IMG/VR virus record: IMGVR_UViG_3300043827_000120
Location: 1 to 21,556 of that record
Length of the DNA stretch: 21,556 nucleotides
Source of the DNA: a virus
Strand: one strand, 5' to 3'
Positions within the stretch are counted from its first letter, which is position 1, and every line of letters starts with the position of its first letter. A program made the position numbers and the translations under genes. Below, piece by piece: positions 6,631-15,228 of this stretch. Below the pieces are notes generated by a model. It worked only from the letters and a program-made list of their open reading frames with translations, searched no databases and was not told the origin of the DNA.

Positions 6631-7950
6631 ATGCCAATTATAGGCGAAAACATTAATCCAATCTTTCCAGTAGGTAACAGCACAGATGCTTGGCCAGATG
6701 GCGGCACTGCTCCATCTTCAAACTCTATTCCAGCAGTATCTGGTGCTTCAGATCCTAACTACTGGTTACCAATTTGGAGTGGCGAAGTTATTAATGCCTA
6801 CGATCAGTACAACATCTTTGAACCAATGGTAATGACTGAGACTATTGAATCAGGCACTACCAAGCGTTTCCCAATTACCGGAACCGTTGGTCACAAGGGT
6901 GTATGGAACGCTGGTGAAGAACTACTAGGTGATACTGGTATTTCAACCCCAGGCTGGTTCGACATTTCACTCGATCAGCGTCCAATGGCTGCCTTCTTTG
7001 AGCTTGATGATATTCATCTTATGCTCACTCAGTGGGACTATAGAGCCGAGCTAGCTCGTCAGGCTGGCCTTGCTCTAGCTAATGTTCGTGACAAGCAGAT
7101 TGCTTGCATGATTGCTCAGGGTGCTTTTGCTAATAACCGTAATCCCTTTGGTTCTGGTTATGCTGGTATGAACAACTCAAGCAACCTTATTCTTCCACCC
7201 AATGCAGTATTTAATGCTCTAGGTAACACTAAGTGTGACCCAGATCCAACTACTGCTAAGGAACTAAGAACAAACGCCGCACTAGCTCTACTTGAGTATC
7301 TAGAGCGTTACATGGTTCACCTCCAGGAAATCGATGTTGTTGGCGGCGAAGTTTACTGCGCCGTTAGCCCACAGGCTTTCCACGACATCCGCGCTCTTGG
7401 TATTGCCCGCGTTGCTGGTGATCTCGTTGGTGGTGCTGGCCGTCCATTCTTCGGTGGCGTTGCTGAAGCTGGTGGTCTAGGTGCTCCACTTAACACTGGT
7501 ATGTTTGGCCTATCTGATACCCTTGAGTACATGGGTGTTAAGATTGTTAAGAGCAACCACCTTGCCCAACTTGACTTTACTTGGGTTAGCAAGGCTGGTA
7601 CCGCTACAACTAAGGATATTGCTGTAACTGGTATTCCAGTATTAGGCAATACCCTTGCTGTTGTAAATGATCTAGGTGATGCTAAGTATGACTTTAACTG
7701 GGGTCAAACTATCGGTGTATCAGATACAAACGGTTTGTTTGGTAATGGTGATACTGCTAAACCAGTAAAGGCTTTGATCTGGCAGCGTAACGCTGTTTGC
7801 TCAATGCGTCTACAGGGCATGAAGGTTGAAACTGTTAAGGATGTCCGTAGAGGTACATTCTTCACCGTTAGCAGCATCATGGCCGGTGCTGGTATTCTAC
7901 GCCCAGAACTCTGCGGCGCAATCCAGGGTGACATCTCAGCCCTCGCTTAA
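6631..7950 (+). CDS. Major capsid protein (T7 gp10-like)
   Basis: The 439-residue product is a HK97-fold, T7-type major capsid protein, larger than T7 gp10A (344 aa). Evidence includes the N-terminal region with S-G-E-V-I-N-A-Y (50-57), the strand and loop T-I-E-S-G-T-T-K-R-F-P-I-T-G (71-84), and H-K-G-V-W-N-A-G-E-E-L-L-G-D (88-101), which matches the conserved E-loop region of this family. It follows the scaffold gene and precedes the tail tubular genes, as in T7. A strong AAGGAG site starts 12 bases before the ATG. Base composition stands out: bases 7381-7440 contain 37 G/C of 60, far above the tail genes, as expected for the most highly translated gene. A strong terminator directly follows. 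I see no sign of a frameshifted minor form like T7 gp10B at the 3' end. Confidence 0.93.
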   Translation: MPIIGENINPIFPVGNSTDAWPDGGTAPSSNSIPAVSGASDPNYWLPIWSGEVINAYDQYNIFEPMVMTETIESGTTKRFPITGTVGHKGVWNAGEELLGDTGISTPGWFDISLDQRPMAAFFELDDIHLMLTQWDYRAELARQAGLALANVRDKQIACMIAQGAFANNRNPFGSGYAGMNNSSNLILPPNAVFNALGNTKCDPDPTTAKELRTNAALALLEYLERYMVHLQEIDVVGGEVYCAVSPQAFHDIRALGIARVAGDLVGGAGRPFFGGVAEAGGLGAPLNTGMFGLSDTLEYMGVKIVKSNHLAQLDFTWVSKAGTATTKDIAVTGIPVLGNTLAVVNDLGDAKYDFNWGQTIGVSDTNGLFGNGDTAKPVKALIWQRNAVCSMRLQGMKVETVKDVRRGTFFTVSSIMAGAGILRPELCGAIQGDISALA

Positions 7951-7969
7951 TTTAGCGTTTAGCTAATCT

Positions 7970-8007
7970 ATGCCTAGGGAGCCGAAAGGTTCCCTAGGTA
8001 TTTTTTT
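7970..8007 (+). terminator. Intrinsic terminator after the major capsid gene
   Basis: CCTAGGGA (7973-7980) pairs perfectly with TCCCTAGG (7991-7998). The stem continues inward through GCC/GGT (7981-7983 with 7988-7990, one G-U) to a GAAA tetraloop (7984-7987), and outward through ATG/TAT (one G-U), giving about 14 base pairs. Seven T residues (8001-8007) follow. This is a textbook rho-independent terminator 20 bases after the capsid stop, at the place where T7 has its late terminator after gene 10. It would partly separate high capsid expression from the downstream tail genes. Confidence 0.93.
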
Positions 8008-8022
8008 CTATAAGGAGGTTAT

Positions 8023-8184
8023 ATGAAACCATATAATCCAATTCAACAATCGTCAAGAGGACTTGGAGATTCCGTAGCTAAGTTTATTAAAAAACTAGGC
8101 ATTGAACAAAAGCCTGGTTGTGGCTGCGAGAAACGACAAGAGATGCTTAATAAGTTAGTGCCCTATAAGAAAGGATCAAAGTAA
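8023..8184 (+). CDS. Small CxC-motif phage protein (53 aa)
   Basis: A near-ideal ribosome binding site (TAAGGAGG) starts 12 bases before the ATG and the frame closes at TAA 8182-8184, overlapping the next gene start as TAATG. The 53-residue product has L-G-D-S-V-A-K-F-I-K-K-L-G-I in its middle, then G-C-G-C-E-K-R-Q-E-M-L-N-K-L-V-P-Y (32-48) and a basic tail. From memory, small phage proteins with a similar 'CGC-x-x-R-x-x-x-L-N' block occur beside structural genes of many marine phages, without known function; this recollection is not verified here. Two cysteines (C33, C35) alone are too few for an ordinary zinc site unless the protein dimerises. Placement between the terminator and tail tubular protein A suggests late expression. 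Confidence 0.75.
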   Translation: MKPYNPIQQSSRGLGDSVAKFIKKLGIEQKPGCGCEKRQEMLNKLVPYKKGSK

Positions 8185-8852
8185 TGGGTTTGTATTCGTA
8201 TACGGATGCTATAAACCACATGTTACTTGCTTCCGGTGAGCATTTGGTTAATGATATTCAGACAGACTCTGGTGTTGATACCAGTGTTGCTCAGTTTATT
8301 CTTAATCAAGCCATCAAGTCTGCAACAATGCGGGGTATAGCAAACAATAGGTTTGTAGATACATATGAGCCTGAAGTCGATGGTAAGATTTTACTACCAG
8401 CTAATGCTTGCTATGCTCAAGTTGTTGAGCCGTTGTTTGATTCTACGACGGGGGAGGTGATCCAAACTACTATTAAGTCCAATCCACCTCGGCTTTTCAA
8501 CATTACCAAGCAGACAGATGTATTTGACAAGGCTTTAAAAATAGAAGTAATTGTATTACTTGGCGATCCCACAAGTTTATCTAATCCATATGGTTGGAAT
8601 GATATTGATTCTCCACTACAGCGAGGAATTATGGAAACCGCTGCAAGAGAATATCAGGCTGTAACACAAGGTGATCCACAAGTAGATGCATATTTAGCTA
8701 GCCGAGAACAATTCCATATGGCTAGGGGTAAAGCTTCTGATATCTCTAAGAAGCGTCGTAGTATATTTAACGGAGATCCAGGAACAAGAGCTTCCGTAGA
8801 TCGCCGTGGTATACTAAGCAACGATCCATACTTTACTAGAACGAGGTTTTAA
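8184..8852 (+). CDS. Tail tubular protein A (T7 gp11-like)
   Basis: The 222-residue product is close in size to T7 gp11 (196 aa), the gatekeeper ring between portal and nozzle of short-tailed phages. It has the family's layout: an N-terminal helix with A-I-N-H-M-L-L-A-S-G-E (9-19), a helix rich in A and Q around 35-50, a strand segment ending K-I-L-L-P-A-N-A (68-75), a middle region with R-L-F-N-I, and a C-terminal helical A-A-R-E-Y-Q block (about 153-158) with a basic tail. It lies after the capsid gene and before tail tubular protein B, exactly as in T7. Its start overlaps the stop of the 53-aa gene (TAATG). Confidence 0.87.
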   Translation: MGLYSYTDAINHMLLASGEHLVNDIQTDSGVDTSVAQFILNQAIKSATMRGIANNRFVDTYEPEVDGKILLPANACYAQVVEPLFDSTTGEVIQTTIKSNPPRLFNITKQTDVFDKALKIEVIVLLGDPTSLSNPYGWNDIDSPLQRGIMETAAREYQAVTQGDPQVDAYLASREQFHMARGKASDISKKRRSIFNGDPGTRASVDRRGILSNDPYFTRTRF

Positions 8853-8855
8853 TAT

Positions 8856-10205
8856 ATGGCTTTTATCAGACTTCCAATTAACTCCCTAAGTGGTGGTGTC
8901 GGCAGACAAGCTCCCACAAAGCGTTTAATGTCCGAAGCCCAAAACATTGACAACTGTTTAGTTACTCTTGAGAAGTCTGTTGAAAAGCGACCTCCACTTA
9001 CTAAAGTTAGTTGTGAGGGTGGTTCACCATACTTAGGTCAGACAGAAAACTCTCCCCTTAGTGTAAAAAACTCTACCCCACCAACAAACTTCTTGAACCC
9101 ACTTGATCCCAATCAAGAGGGTTCTTTAACAAACTTTAATACAGACAATCTATTCTTCCATTTTTTAGATATAGATGGATACAATAGATACTGCATTATT
9201 GTTAATAGAGCTGCCTATAAGTTTAATCCACTAGAGATAAATAGCTTTCATTATGAGCCAGCTAGCTTTGGTGTTTCTATTGATATTAAACTAGATGATT
9301 TTATTTCTGTATATAGAATTGAACCAACAGAATGGATTAAAGAAACGGTAGATAATTCTGAGGGTATTAATAATACTAGCGGATTTAATCGAAGTATATT
9401 TGAGTATTTAACATTTGGAAATAAAGAAGGCAATAATACCTATCGAATGGCTAATCAGCAGATCCAGGTATCTCAGTCAACTGCAATGCGTGATACCTTT
9501 GGTGCCATTGATTATGATGTAGGTATTATACTTTGGAATAAGTTAGTTCCGCTGGATTATCTACCTAATAATGCTGCTTTAGAAAGCAGTGGTGGTGGGT
9601 TTAAAAGCCAAGGATACTATGCATCTATTCCAAATAATGAGTATATTCATTCTGGTGATGTCATTAACTACAAGATTGCCGCAAGACCACCTGCTTATGA
9701 TGGAGTTAATGTTACTGATCCAGCCATACAAGAAGATATTCTAGGTTCTTTTGATACATCCGTTCCTCCAGAATTTATAGAGAATCCTCGTTATTGGGAT
9801 AATGTAAGAGATGATATTGTCTTTGAAGTAGATGCTTCAAACGATCTATTTGAAGAAGTTGAAAAAGGTCAGAGCAGAGAAAACTTTGGTAATATACCAC
9901 AGATTGTATCTCTTGGATCTACTGAAGGTGATGTTTCTACTGATGTTCGTGACCCAAATGGTTGGCAAGCAGTAAGAATGCTTCATCATTATTATGACAA
10001 TCCTAGAAATATTCCAATTCCATTGGTTGGTGAGATTGAAACTATTGATTGGAATAAGGATCATTACCATAGAACATCTCCACTGCCAGCAGAAGATAGA
10101 GATGGGGAAACAAGTTACTGGGGTTTTGTAAAAAGAATCCATACTTTGAAAGAGTTAGATCAGAGGGTCCTAATACTGTATTTGATCACAGACGATTTCC
10201 ACTAA
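8856..10205 (+). CDS. Tail tubular protein B, N-terminal part (ends early in frame 0)
   Basis: Tail tubular protein B forms the nozzle of T7-type tails. This frame starts with S-L-S-G-G-V-G-R-Q-A (10-19), R-L-M-S-E-A-Q-N-I-D-N (23-33) and E-K-R-P-P-L, the conserved opening of the gp12 family ('SLxGGxSxQ...RxxxQxxxxxN...KRP'). It stops at 10203-10205 after 449 residues, about half of what gp12-like proteins need (T7 gp12 is 794 aa). The -1 frame is open from 10100 and continues directly into the C-terminal half. The last 23 or so residues here (from about R427) are therefore probably out of frame, unless a short form is really made. The ribosome binding site is a weak GAGG about 10 bases before the ATG. 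Joined through a -1 shift, the whole protein is 942 residues. Confidence 0.85.
   Translation: MAFIRLPINSLSGGVGRQAPTKRLMSEAQNIDNCLVTLEKSVEKRPPLTKVSCEGGSPYLGQTENSPLSVKNSTPPTNFLNPLDPNQEGSLTNFNTDNLFFHFLDIDGYNRYCIIVNRAAYKFNPLEINSFHYEPASFGVSIDIKLDDFISVYRIEPTEWIKETVDNSEGINNTSGFNRSIFEYLTFGNKEGNNTYRMANQQIQVSQSTAMRDTFGAIDYDVGIILWNKLVPLDYLPNNAALESSGGGFKSQGYYASIPNNEYIHSGDVINYKIAARPPAYDGVNVTDPAIQEDILGSFDTSVPPEFIENPRYWDNVRDDIVFEVDASNDLFEEVEKGQSRENFGNIPQIVSLGSTEGDVSTDVRDPNGWQAVRMLHHYYDNPRNIPIPLVGEIETIDWNKDHYHRTSPLPAEDRDGETSYWGFVKRIHTLKELDQRVLILYLITDDFH
10121..10135 (+). other. Candidate -1 frameshift site (or single-base deletion) joining the two parts of tail tubular protein B
   Basis: GGGTTTT at 10121-10127 fits the X-XXY-YYZ slippery heptamer and sits in the correct register: zero-frame codons are GGT (10122) and TTT (10125). 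Five A residues and a G follow (10130-10135), where the AAA codon could also slip alone. Either shift gives a 942-residue product. No strong stem-loop is visible 5-10 bases downstream; the best pairing is GATCAGA/TTTGATC (10158-10164 with 10181-10187), which is too far. A missing base in the runs of 4 G, 4 T or 5 A would explain the break equally well. Confidence 0.5.
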
Positions 10206-10252
10206 TTATCTACAAGGATACAGCAACAGATGGTAAGTGGCGTATAAAGCAT

Positions 10253-11683
10253 ATGCCTCTGTTTGCCAGAAGATCAGGTACATCCTTAAACAACCCAGGT
10301 CCTAAGTGTGTAAACAACAAGGAAAAGGTTCAGTCTGTAGCTATTTGGAAGAATAGACTTTGGATGGCTACAAACAATAACCTATTAGCTAGTAAAACAA
10401 ATTCATTCTTTAATTTCTGGATTGATGATGTTAATAATATTACAGAATCAGATCCTATTGATATTCAAGCTAGCGTTGGCTCATACAATAAACTAAGTCA
10501 CATTGTACCATATCAGAATATCATGCTTGCTTTGAGTTCTGGTTCTACTCAGTTTGAAGTTAGGGGTGGGTCTTTAGATACAAACATCTCAGCATTTAAT
10601 GTTGAGTTTAGACCTACATCTTACTTTAGTACTTCTAAGTTAGTAGCTCCTCAGAAGATGGCAACAAGTATCTTCTTTATGGATAATGGAAAGAGTTACC
10701 TATATGTATCTGGTGGATCTATGGGTGATGAGTTTTCCACAAGCCAGGACATAAGCTTTCACTGTAGGGGTTATTTACCTGATGTCATCAGTACTATTAC
10801 AGCAAGCTCAGCAACAAACTCTATCTTTGCAGTAGACAACGCTAATAAGAATGAAGTCTACGTCCATACCTTTAGAATAAATAATAATGCAATTGCTCAG
10901 AATGCTTTCCATAGGTGGATACTTTCTGTTAATGATAATATTGTTGCAATGCAAACGTATGAAAAAGATATGTATTTAATATCCAAGCGGCAAGTAAGTA
11001 ATCTTGGTCCAGCCGAAGGACTAGCTGTATATTATATATCACTTGAGTCTTTACCAGTAACTACCCCTATGTTGGATTGGTTACAGAAGATTGAAGCAAT
11101 TGATATTGTATATGATTCAGTATCAGAAGAGTCAACAATTAGTTTACCTGTATTTGATCCATTAATTGACTATGTAGTTTTACATGCAGACTGGGGGGCA
11201 AATGCATATAATGCCTATGAGGTTACAGAAAACTTTGCTGATCCTATTACTGGTCAAACCAAAATCAAGGTTTCTGGTGATATCACTGAAGATGCCGTTT
11301 GGGTTGGTAGATCATATCTAATGAATGTAGAACTATCGCCACTTGTTGCTAGATCTAGTGATGATGCTTCGTCTGTTAGTGAGGGTGTTCTTAATGTTAA
11401 AAGACTAACCACTAGACACTTTAACACTGGCAACTATGATGTTATTATTCAACGCAAAGGTAGAGCGCAGTCAGTAACTACATTTGATCCTATGGATTTA
11501 AATAATCCATTAACACCAGTAGGAAACCTAAAAATCTCTGGAGTAGGTGAGCACTTTGCTAAGGTTCTTTCTTTTTCAGAAAACCTAAGTATTTACATCC
11601 AGTCTCCCTACCCTACACCATGTAATATCACAAACATAGAAGTAATTGGTACATTCAGACCAAGAAATACAAGTATTGAATAA
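10253..11683 (+). CDS. Tail tubular protein B, C-terminal part (-1 frame)
   Basis: This is the continuation of the gp12-like protein. The first ATG of the frame is at 10253, but nothing resembling a ribosome binding site precedes it, and the frame reads sensibly upstream from about 10127 (K-N-P-Y-F-E-R-V-R, then I-I-Y-K-D, then W-R-I-K-H-M-P-L-F). The M at 10253 is therefore the internal 'MP' of the family, not a start. Family features downstream are N-N-P-G-P, W-K-N-R-L-W-M-A (about 30-37), the S-F-F-N-F-W segment, D-P-I-D-I (67-71), and F-H-R-W around residue 223, equivalent to the 'WHRW' type motif. The next gene follows after 9 bases. The 476 residues plus the upstream -1 extension complete the nozzle protein. 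Confidence 0.82.
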   Translation: MPLFARRSGTSLNNPGPKCVNNKEKVQSVAIWKNRLWMATNNNLLASKTNSFFNFWIDDVNNITESDPIDIQASVGSYNKLSHIVPYQNIMLALSSGSTQFEVRGGSLDTNISAFNVEFRPTSYFSTSKLVAPQKMATSIFFMDNGKSYLYVSGGSMGDEFSTSQDISFHCRGYLPDVISTITASSATNSIFAVDNANKNEVYVHTFRINNNAIAQNAFHRWILSVNDNIVAMQTYEKDMYLISKRQVSNLGPAEGLAVYYISLESLPVTTPMLDWLQKIEAIDIVYDSVSEESTISLPVFDPLIDYVVLHADWGANAYNAYEVTENFADPITGQTKIKVSGDITEDAVWVGRSYLMNVELSPLVARSSDDASSVSEGVLNVKRLTTRHFNTGNYDVIIQRKGRAQSVTTFDPMDLNNPLTPVGNLKISGVGEHFAKVLSFSENLSIYIQSPYPTPCNITNIEVIGTFRPRNTSIE

Positions 11684-11692
11684 GGAGAGACA

Positions 11693-14600
11693 ATGCCCTG
11701 CTATAGTTATAATGACGGTAATCCTGTATTTTATGCAGACAATATTGAAAAAGTATATTCAGCAAGTGGAGCAACTTACTCTTATTCAGACATCTACTGG
11801 ATCTGTGAGTTTCCTGTTACGTCCCAGTTAAAAGTGTATACTAGAGCTTCTGCTGGTGCGGAAGAAACACAGTTAATTGAAAATACCCATTATACTTTTG
11901 ATGTTACAAACAATAATATAGTATTTGTTAGTGCTCCTGCTACTGGCCAGGTTGTAATTAGACGTAGCACCCCATCTGATAGAATGTTATTTAGATTTAC
12001 TGATGGTGCTAAGCTAACAGCAGAGCAATTAAATACATCTTTCCATCAGTTACTTTTTACTATCCAAGAAAAAGAGTTTGCTAGTGATAAGATATCTTAT
12101 TTTTCAACTGGTGGGCTTACTGTAGAAGGTGGTATTAGTCCATTAGTATTTGATTTAGATAGTATTGGCATTGGCCAAACTTTAGTATGGGATGGTAGTA
12201 AGTTTGTTCCTGGTGAGGCAGGCACAGGAACAGGAGGTAGTACATTCTTACCGGTGTTAACAACTCCAATTGAAGAAGGTAGCTTACTTGTAGTTAGTGG
12301 TGTTCCACTTCAGTGGAGAAACAGCGTACCAACTGTTAATATATTTCAAGATAATCTAATCTTTAAAGACAGAGTATTCTACAAAAATAGAACTATTGGT
12401 AATGATACTTCATATACTAGTGATGGATCAAGTATTAATGTCTCAACCAAATCTTTTTTAACTCGGTTTAAAACCACATCTCCAAACTTACAATGGGTTT
12501 TACTAGATGCCCCTACTGGATATCATCTTATAAAGACTTTAATTCCGTCTGGTGGAGTATTTAAAGAACCAGAAGAATGGTTTAACTGGGTACAGGAAAC
12601 CCTAGACGATATTATAATTGATTCTGGTAATCCAACCAAAATGAAGTTCTATTGGAATTTAGGATTAGGTAGAGAACCGTATACAGCTAAGAGTAATGCT
12701 ACATTTACAAATGGAAATCCAAACGATGCTGGATATGAAAATTCAAGAAACAGACCCCTAAATAGTACAGATACTCAGTTTTGGGATCACCCAAGAGAGT
12801 TCTATTCTCCATTTGGTTATGTTCATTCAAGATTCTTTGGTGATCCAACCGTATTAAATCCAAGAGAAGAAGAAGAGGGTATTCTCCTTTCGTCTATTAC
12901 AACGGATAAGAATCTTACTATTATTGATATAAACTTTTTTTCTTACAACAACACCTGGAGTCATAGATATGACAATCCTTGGGTATATGGTGAAGCAAAA
13001 ACACGAACCGGCCTTACTCCATTCTTTAATGATCCTGATGAATTTGAGGGTTTTAATTCAATATTAAACCATAAGTCCAAAGTTTATGGTTATGGTGTTA
13101 AGGCATTTTATTTAAGTATTCCTCAATGTACTACAAGTACACTAAAGCTACCTGTATTTACAGCAACAAATACTTATTTCCACATGGATACCTCAGTAGA
13201 TGGTGGTGTATCAGAAACTACAGTAAAAAACGAAATAAACCAACTTGGATATGAATGGGAATCTGAAGATCCACAAACACAGTTAGCTACTGGTACTAAG
13301 CGTAGTTATTGCGATTATTATTTACTTGGTTTGCGTGATTTAGCTTTTGCTGCTGCTCGTCCACTATATCAATACGCAGAAAATCAAGACCTATCAGAAC
13401 CAAAGTATAGAGACAATTTAGCAAGATATTTTAAGGGTGGCATAATTAAAGCAGATTATTCTGGGTGGAACACATTAAGTTCTGGTGTATTTTGGACTAA
13501 TGGATTTAAACGCCTAGAAATTTCTTCAGAAACAATTAGACCAATTACTTTTAAAATACCAGAACAAATCATTTATTTTAATGAAGCAGCTCTTGCTTTG
13601 GGTATTTCTCCAACAAGAACAACAATAGATGATGTAAAACAGGATGTTAGATTCCAAGGTTTATCTCGTTATTTTATTCCAGCATATGATGATGTCAGTT
13701 CTGATCAATGGAATGATACTAGATTACATAGGTTTACATCTCAAGGTTTAGATAAGTCACCAGCTCCATCTGGTACATTTTATGGTGGTGGTTATTATTT
13801 TAAAGCAGATGGATTCTGGAAAGATTGGTCAAGTGTTTGGAGTACTGATACAACCTCTCCAACAAATATTAGACAGTATTTCTTTAACATGAGTAACGAA
13901 GCTTGTGTTGATTGGTTTATAACTGAAACAAATCTTAATACTAGTGGCGTAGTTAATGCACCAACAAATAATGCTTATTATAACTCTTTTAATAAGATGC
14001 CAACTATGTCAACTATTAATGCTACTGCTGGTCAACTCGGTAATATAAAAGGAAAATATTTTGTACCGTGGATGTATAGACCAAACGAACTACATGCTAC
14101 TACGCCAACACCACCAGCAGTAGGTTATATTACAAATGGATATCAAGGAAATCACTTAATAAATATTGATGGTAATTGTTTATTCTCTCAAGCTTCTGGA
14201 TTTATTCCAGATCCTGTAGATGAGTATGTATTTAGAATTGTTTCAAAAAATACAATAGCAAGCTTAGTTAGAGATCCAAATAAAGATGTATTAAACTCGT
14301 CTGTTATTCTTGAGTGGGGCCTTACAAACCAACCAGGCTCTGGAACCACAGAAACACTAACGGATATTGCAGATATCTTTGCTGATACGTCCGATATAGA
14401 ATCACTCAGAGCATCATCAAGATATGATTACTCTAAGTTAAAGGTATATATTAAAAACGAAAAAGTTGAAATGCATGATACTACTCCTAGATATGTAATT
14501 ACCCTAGCAGTTCAAACACCAAGAATTAAATCAATAGGTTATTCAAAAGTATTTAGAAGATTTACTTCACAAGACTTAACATTAAACTATCCCCAATGGG

Positions 14601-14962
14601 ATTCTAATTCAGATGATACTGAAAAAGATGGCGGCCCTTGGAACTTTAGTTTAATTGATTTTAGAAATACTACTACATCAACTGGAACAGCTTTATATAA
14701 TGAATCTGCTTTTAACGTAAATACAGTTTCTTTTGGTGATGGTACTATGGATTCTGTAGAAGGAAATCTTGGAACCACAAGAATATCTTCTATTGCTCCA
14801 ACTATTTCTGGCCGTAATGAATGTGCTGTAAAGTTTACAAGAGCCGGTATTCCAGGTAATCTTTGGATTAGACTGTCTGTTCTAACCTCAGATGCTTGCG
14901 AGCCATTGCTTGTTGGACTTGATCCAGATAACCTTAACTTTAGTGAATTTACAGGGGAGTAA
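11693..14962 (+). CDS. Tail fibre protein with T7 gp17-like N-terminus
   Basis: The first 130 residues match the virion-attachment domain of T7 tail fibre gp17: F-Y-A-D-N-I-E-K-V-Y (13-22), N-T-H-Y-T-F-D-V and I-V-F-V-S-A-P-A-T-G-Q-V-V-I-R-R-S-T-P-S-D-R in the middle, then F-T-D-G-A-K-L-T-A-E-Q-L-N. This part docks on the tail. The remaining roughly 950 residues are Ser/Thr/Asn/Tyr-rich and unlike any family I know, as expected for a host-specific distal part; T7 gp17 is only 553 residues. No catalytic motif is recognised. A Gly-Thr-Gly linker occurs near residue 180. F-G-D-P-x-x-L-N-P (382-390) resembles a segment at the window start in the other fibre-like protein. AAGGAGAG lies 6 bases before the ATG. 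Base composition is very low in G/C (15 of 60 at 14641-14700). Confidence 0.87.
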   Translation: MPCYSYNDGNPVFYADNIEKVYSASGATYSYSDIYWICEFPVTSQLKVYTRASAGAEETQLIENTHYTFDVTNNNIVFVSAPATGQVVIRRSTPSDRMLFRFTDGAKLTAEQLNTSFHQLLFTIQEKEFASDKISYFSTGGLTVEGGISPLVFDLDSIGIGQTLVWDGSKFVPGEAGTGTGGSTFLPVLTTPIEEGSLLVVSGVPLQWRNSVPTVNIFQDNLIFKDRVFYKNRTIGNDTSYTSDGSSINVSTKSFLTRFKTTSPNLQWVLLDAPTGYHLIKTLIPSGGVFKEPEEWFNWVQETLDDIIIDSGNPTKMKFYWNLGLGREPYTAKSNATFTNGNPNDAGYENSRNRPLNSTDTQFWDHPREFYSPFGYVHSRFFGDPTVLNPREEEEGILLSSITTDKNLTIIDINFFSYNNTWSHRYDNPWVYGEAKTRTGLTPFFNDPDEFEGFNSILNHKSKVYGYGVKAFYLSIPQCTTSTLKLPVFTATNTYFHMDTSVDGGVSETTVKNEINQLGYEWESEDPQTQLATGTKRSYCDYYLLGLRDLAFAAARPLYQYAENQDLSEPKYRDNLARYFKGGIIKADYSGWNTLSSGVFWTNGFKRLEISSETIRPITFKIPEQIIYFNEAALALGISPTRTTIDDVKQDVRFQGLSRYFIPAYDDVSSDQWNDTRLHRFTSQGLDKSPAPSGTFYGGGYYFKADGFWKDWSSVWSTDTTSPTNIRQYFFNMSNEACVDWFITETNLNTSGVVNAPTNNAYYNSFNKMPTMSTINATAGQLGNIKGKYFVPWMYRPNELHATTPTPPAVGYITNGYQGNHLINIDGNCLFSQASGFIPDPVDEYVFRIVSKNTIASLVRDPNKDVLNSSVILEWGLTNQPGSGTTETLTDIADIFADTSDIESLRASSRYDYSKLKVYIKNEKVEMHDTTPRYVITLAVQTPRIKSIGYSKVFRRFTSQDLTLNYPQWDSNSDDTEKDGGPWNFSLIDFRNTTTSTGTALYNESAFNVNTVSFGDGTMDSVEGNLGTTRISSIAPTISGRNECAVKFTRAGIPGNLWIRLSVLTSDACEPLLVGLDPDNLNFSEFTGE

Positions 14963-14964
14963 CA

Positions 14965-15228
14965 ATGGAACAAGAAAAACCAAATTTATCATCTACAATA
15001 CAATGGATTCAGTTAGCTGTACTAAGTATAGGTGTTGGTGGTTTTTTTGTTGACATTGGAAAAAGAACCCAACAGCTTGATAAAACAAATCAAGACTTAT
15101 CAGAACTAAAGATTATAGTACAGGATCTAGTAAAAGCACAGATTCAAATATCATCAAATGATGCAACACATAAACTTATGTTAGAAGACCTTAAAGCTAG
15201 GGTTGTTGAGTTAGAAAGAAGGAAGTAA
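14965..15228 (+). CDS. Small membrane/coiled-coil protein, holin candidate
   Basis: The 87-residue product has one clear membrane helix (about residues 12-32, W-I-Q-L-A-V-L-S-I-G-V-G-G-F-F-V) followed by a charged heptad-like stretch to the C-terminus, typical of a coiled coil. It lies directly after the tail fibre, where T7 keeps its holin (gene 17.5, 67 aa, also a small membrane protein). A holin would make the inner-membrane lesion that releases the endolysin. The single helix with a long coiled coil is also seen in other phage membrane proteins, so the role is a positional guess. GGGGAG provides the ribosome binding site 2 bases after the fibre stop, and the end overlaps the next gene as TAATG. 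Confidence 0.75.
   Translation: MEQEKPNLSSTIQWIQLAVLSIGVGGFFVDIGKRTQQLDKTNQDLSELKIIVQDLVKAQIQISSNDATHKLMLEDLKARVVELERRK

Noticed and set aside
7353-7649. Antisense reading frame within the capsid gene
   Set aside because: It is a shadow of the GC-richer capsid codons, lacks a ribosome binding site and opposes a gene of high confidence.
10158-10187. Downstream stimulatory hairpin for the frameshift
   Set aside because: GATCAGA/TTTGATC begins about 30 bases after the slippery heptamer, well beyond the usual 5-9 base spacing, and includes a G-U pair.
10253-10255. Independent start for the second half of tail tubular protein B
   Set aside because: No Shine-Dalgarno site lies upstream, while the upstream -1 frame reads as family-like sequence that ends in the internal M-P of gp12 proteins.
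14587-14973. 128-codon antisense frame over the fibre end
   Set aside because: It overlaps two supported plus-strand genes, is not followed by any minus-strand gene and has no recognisable product.
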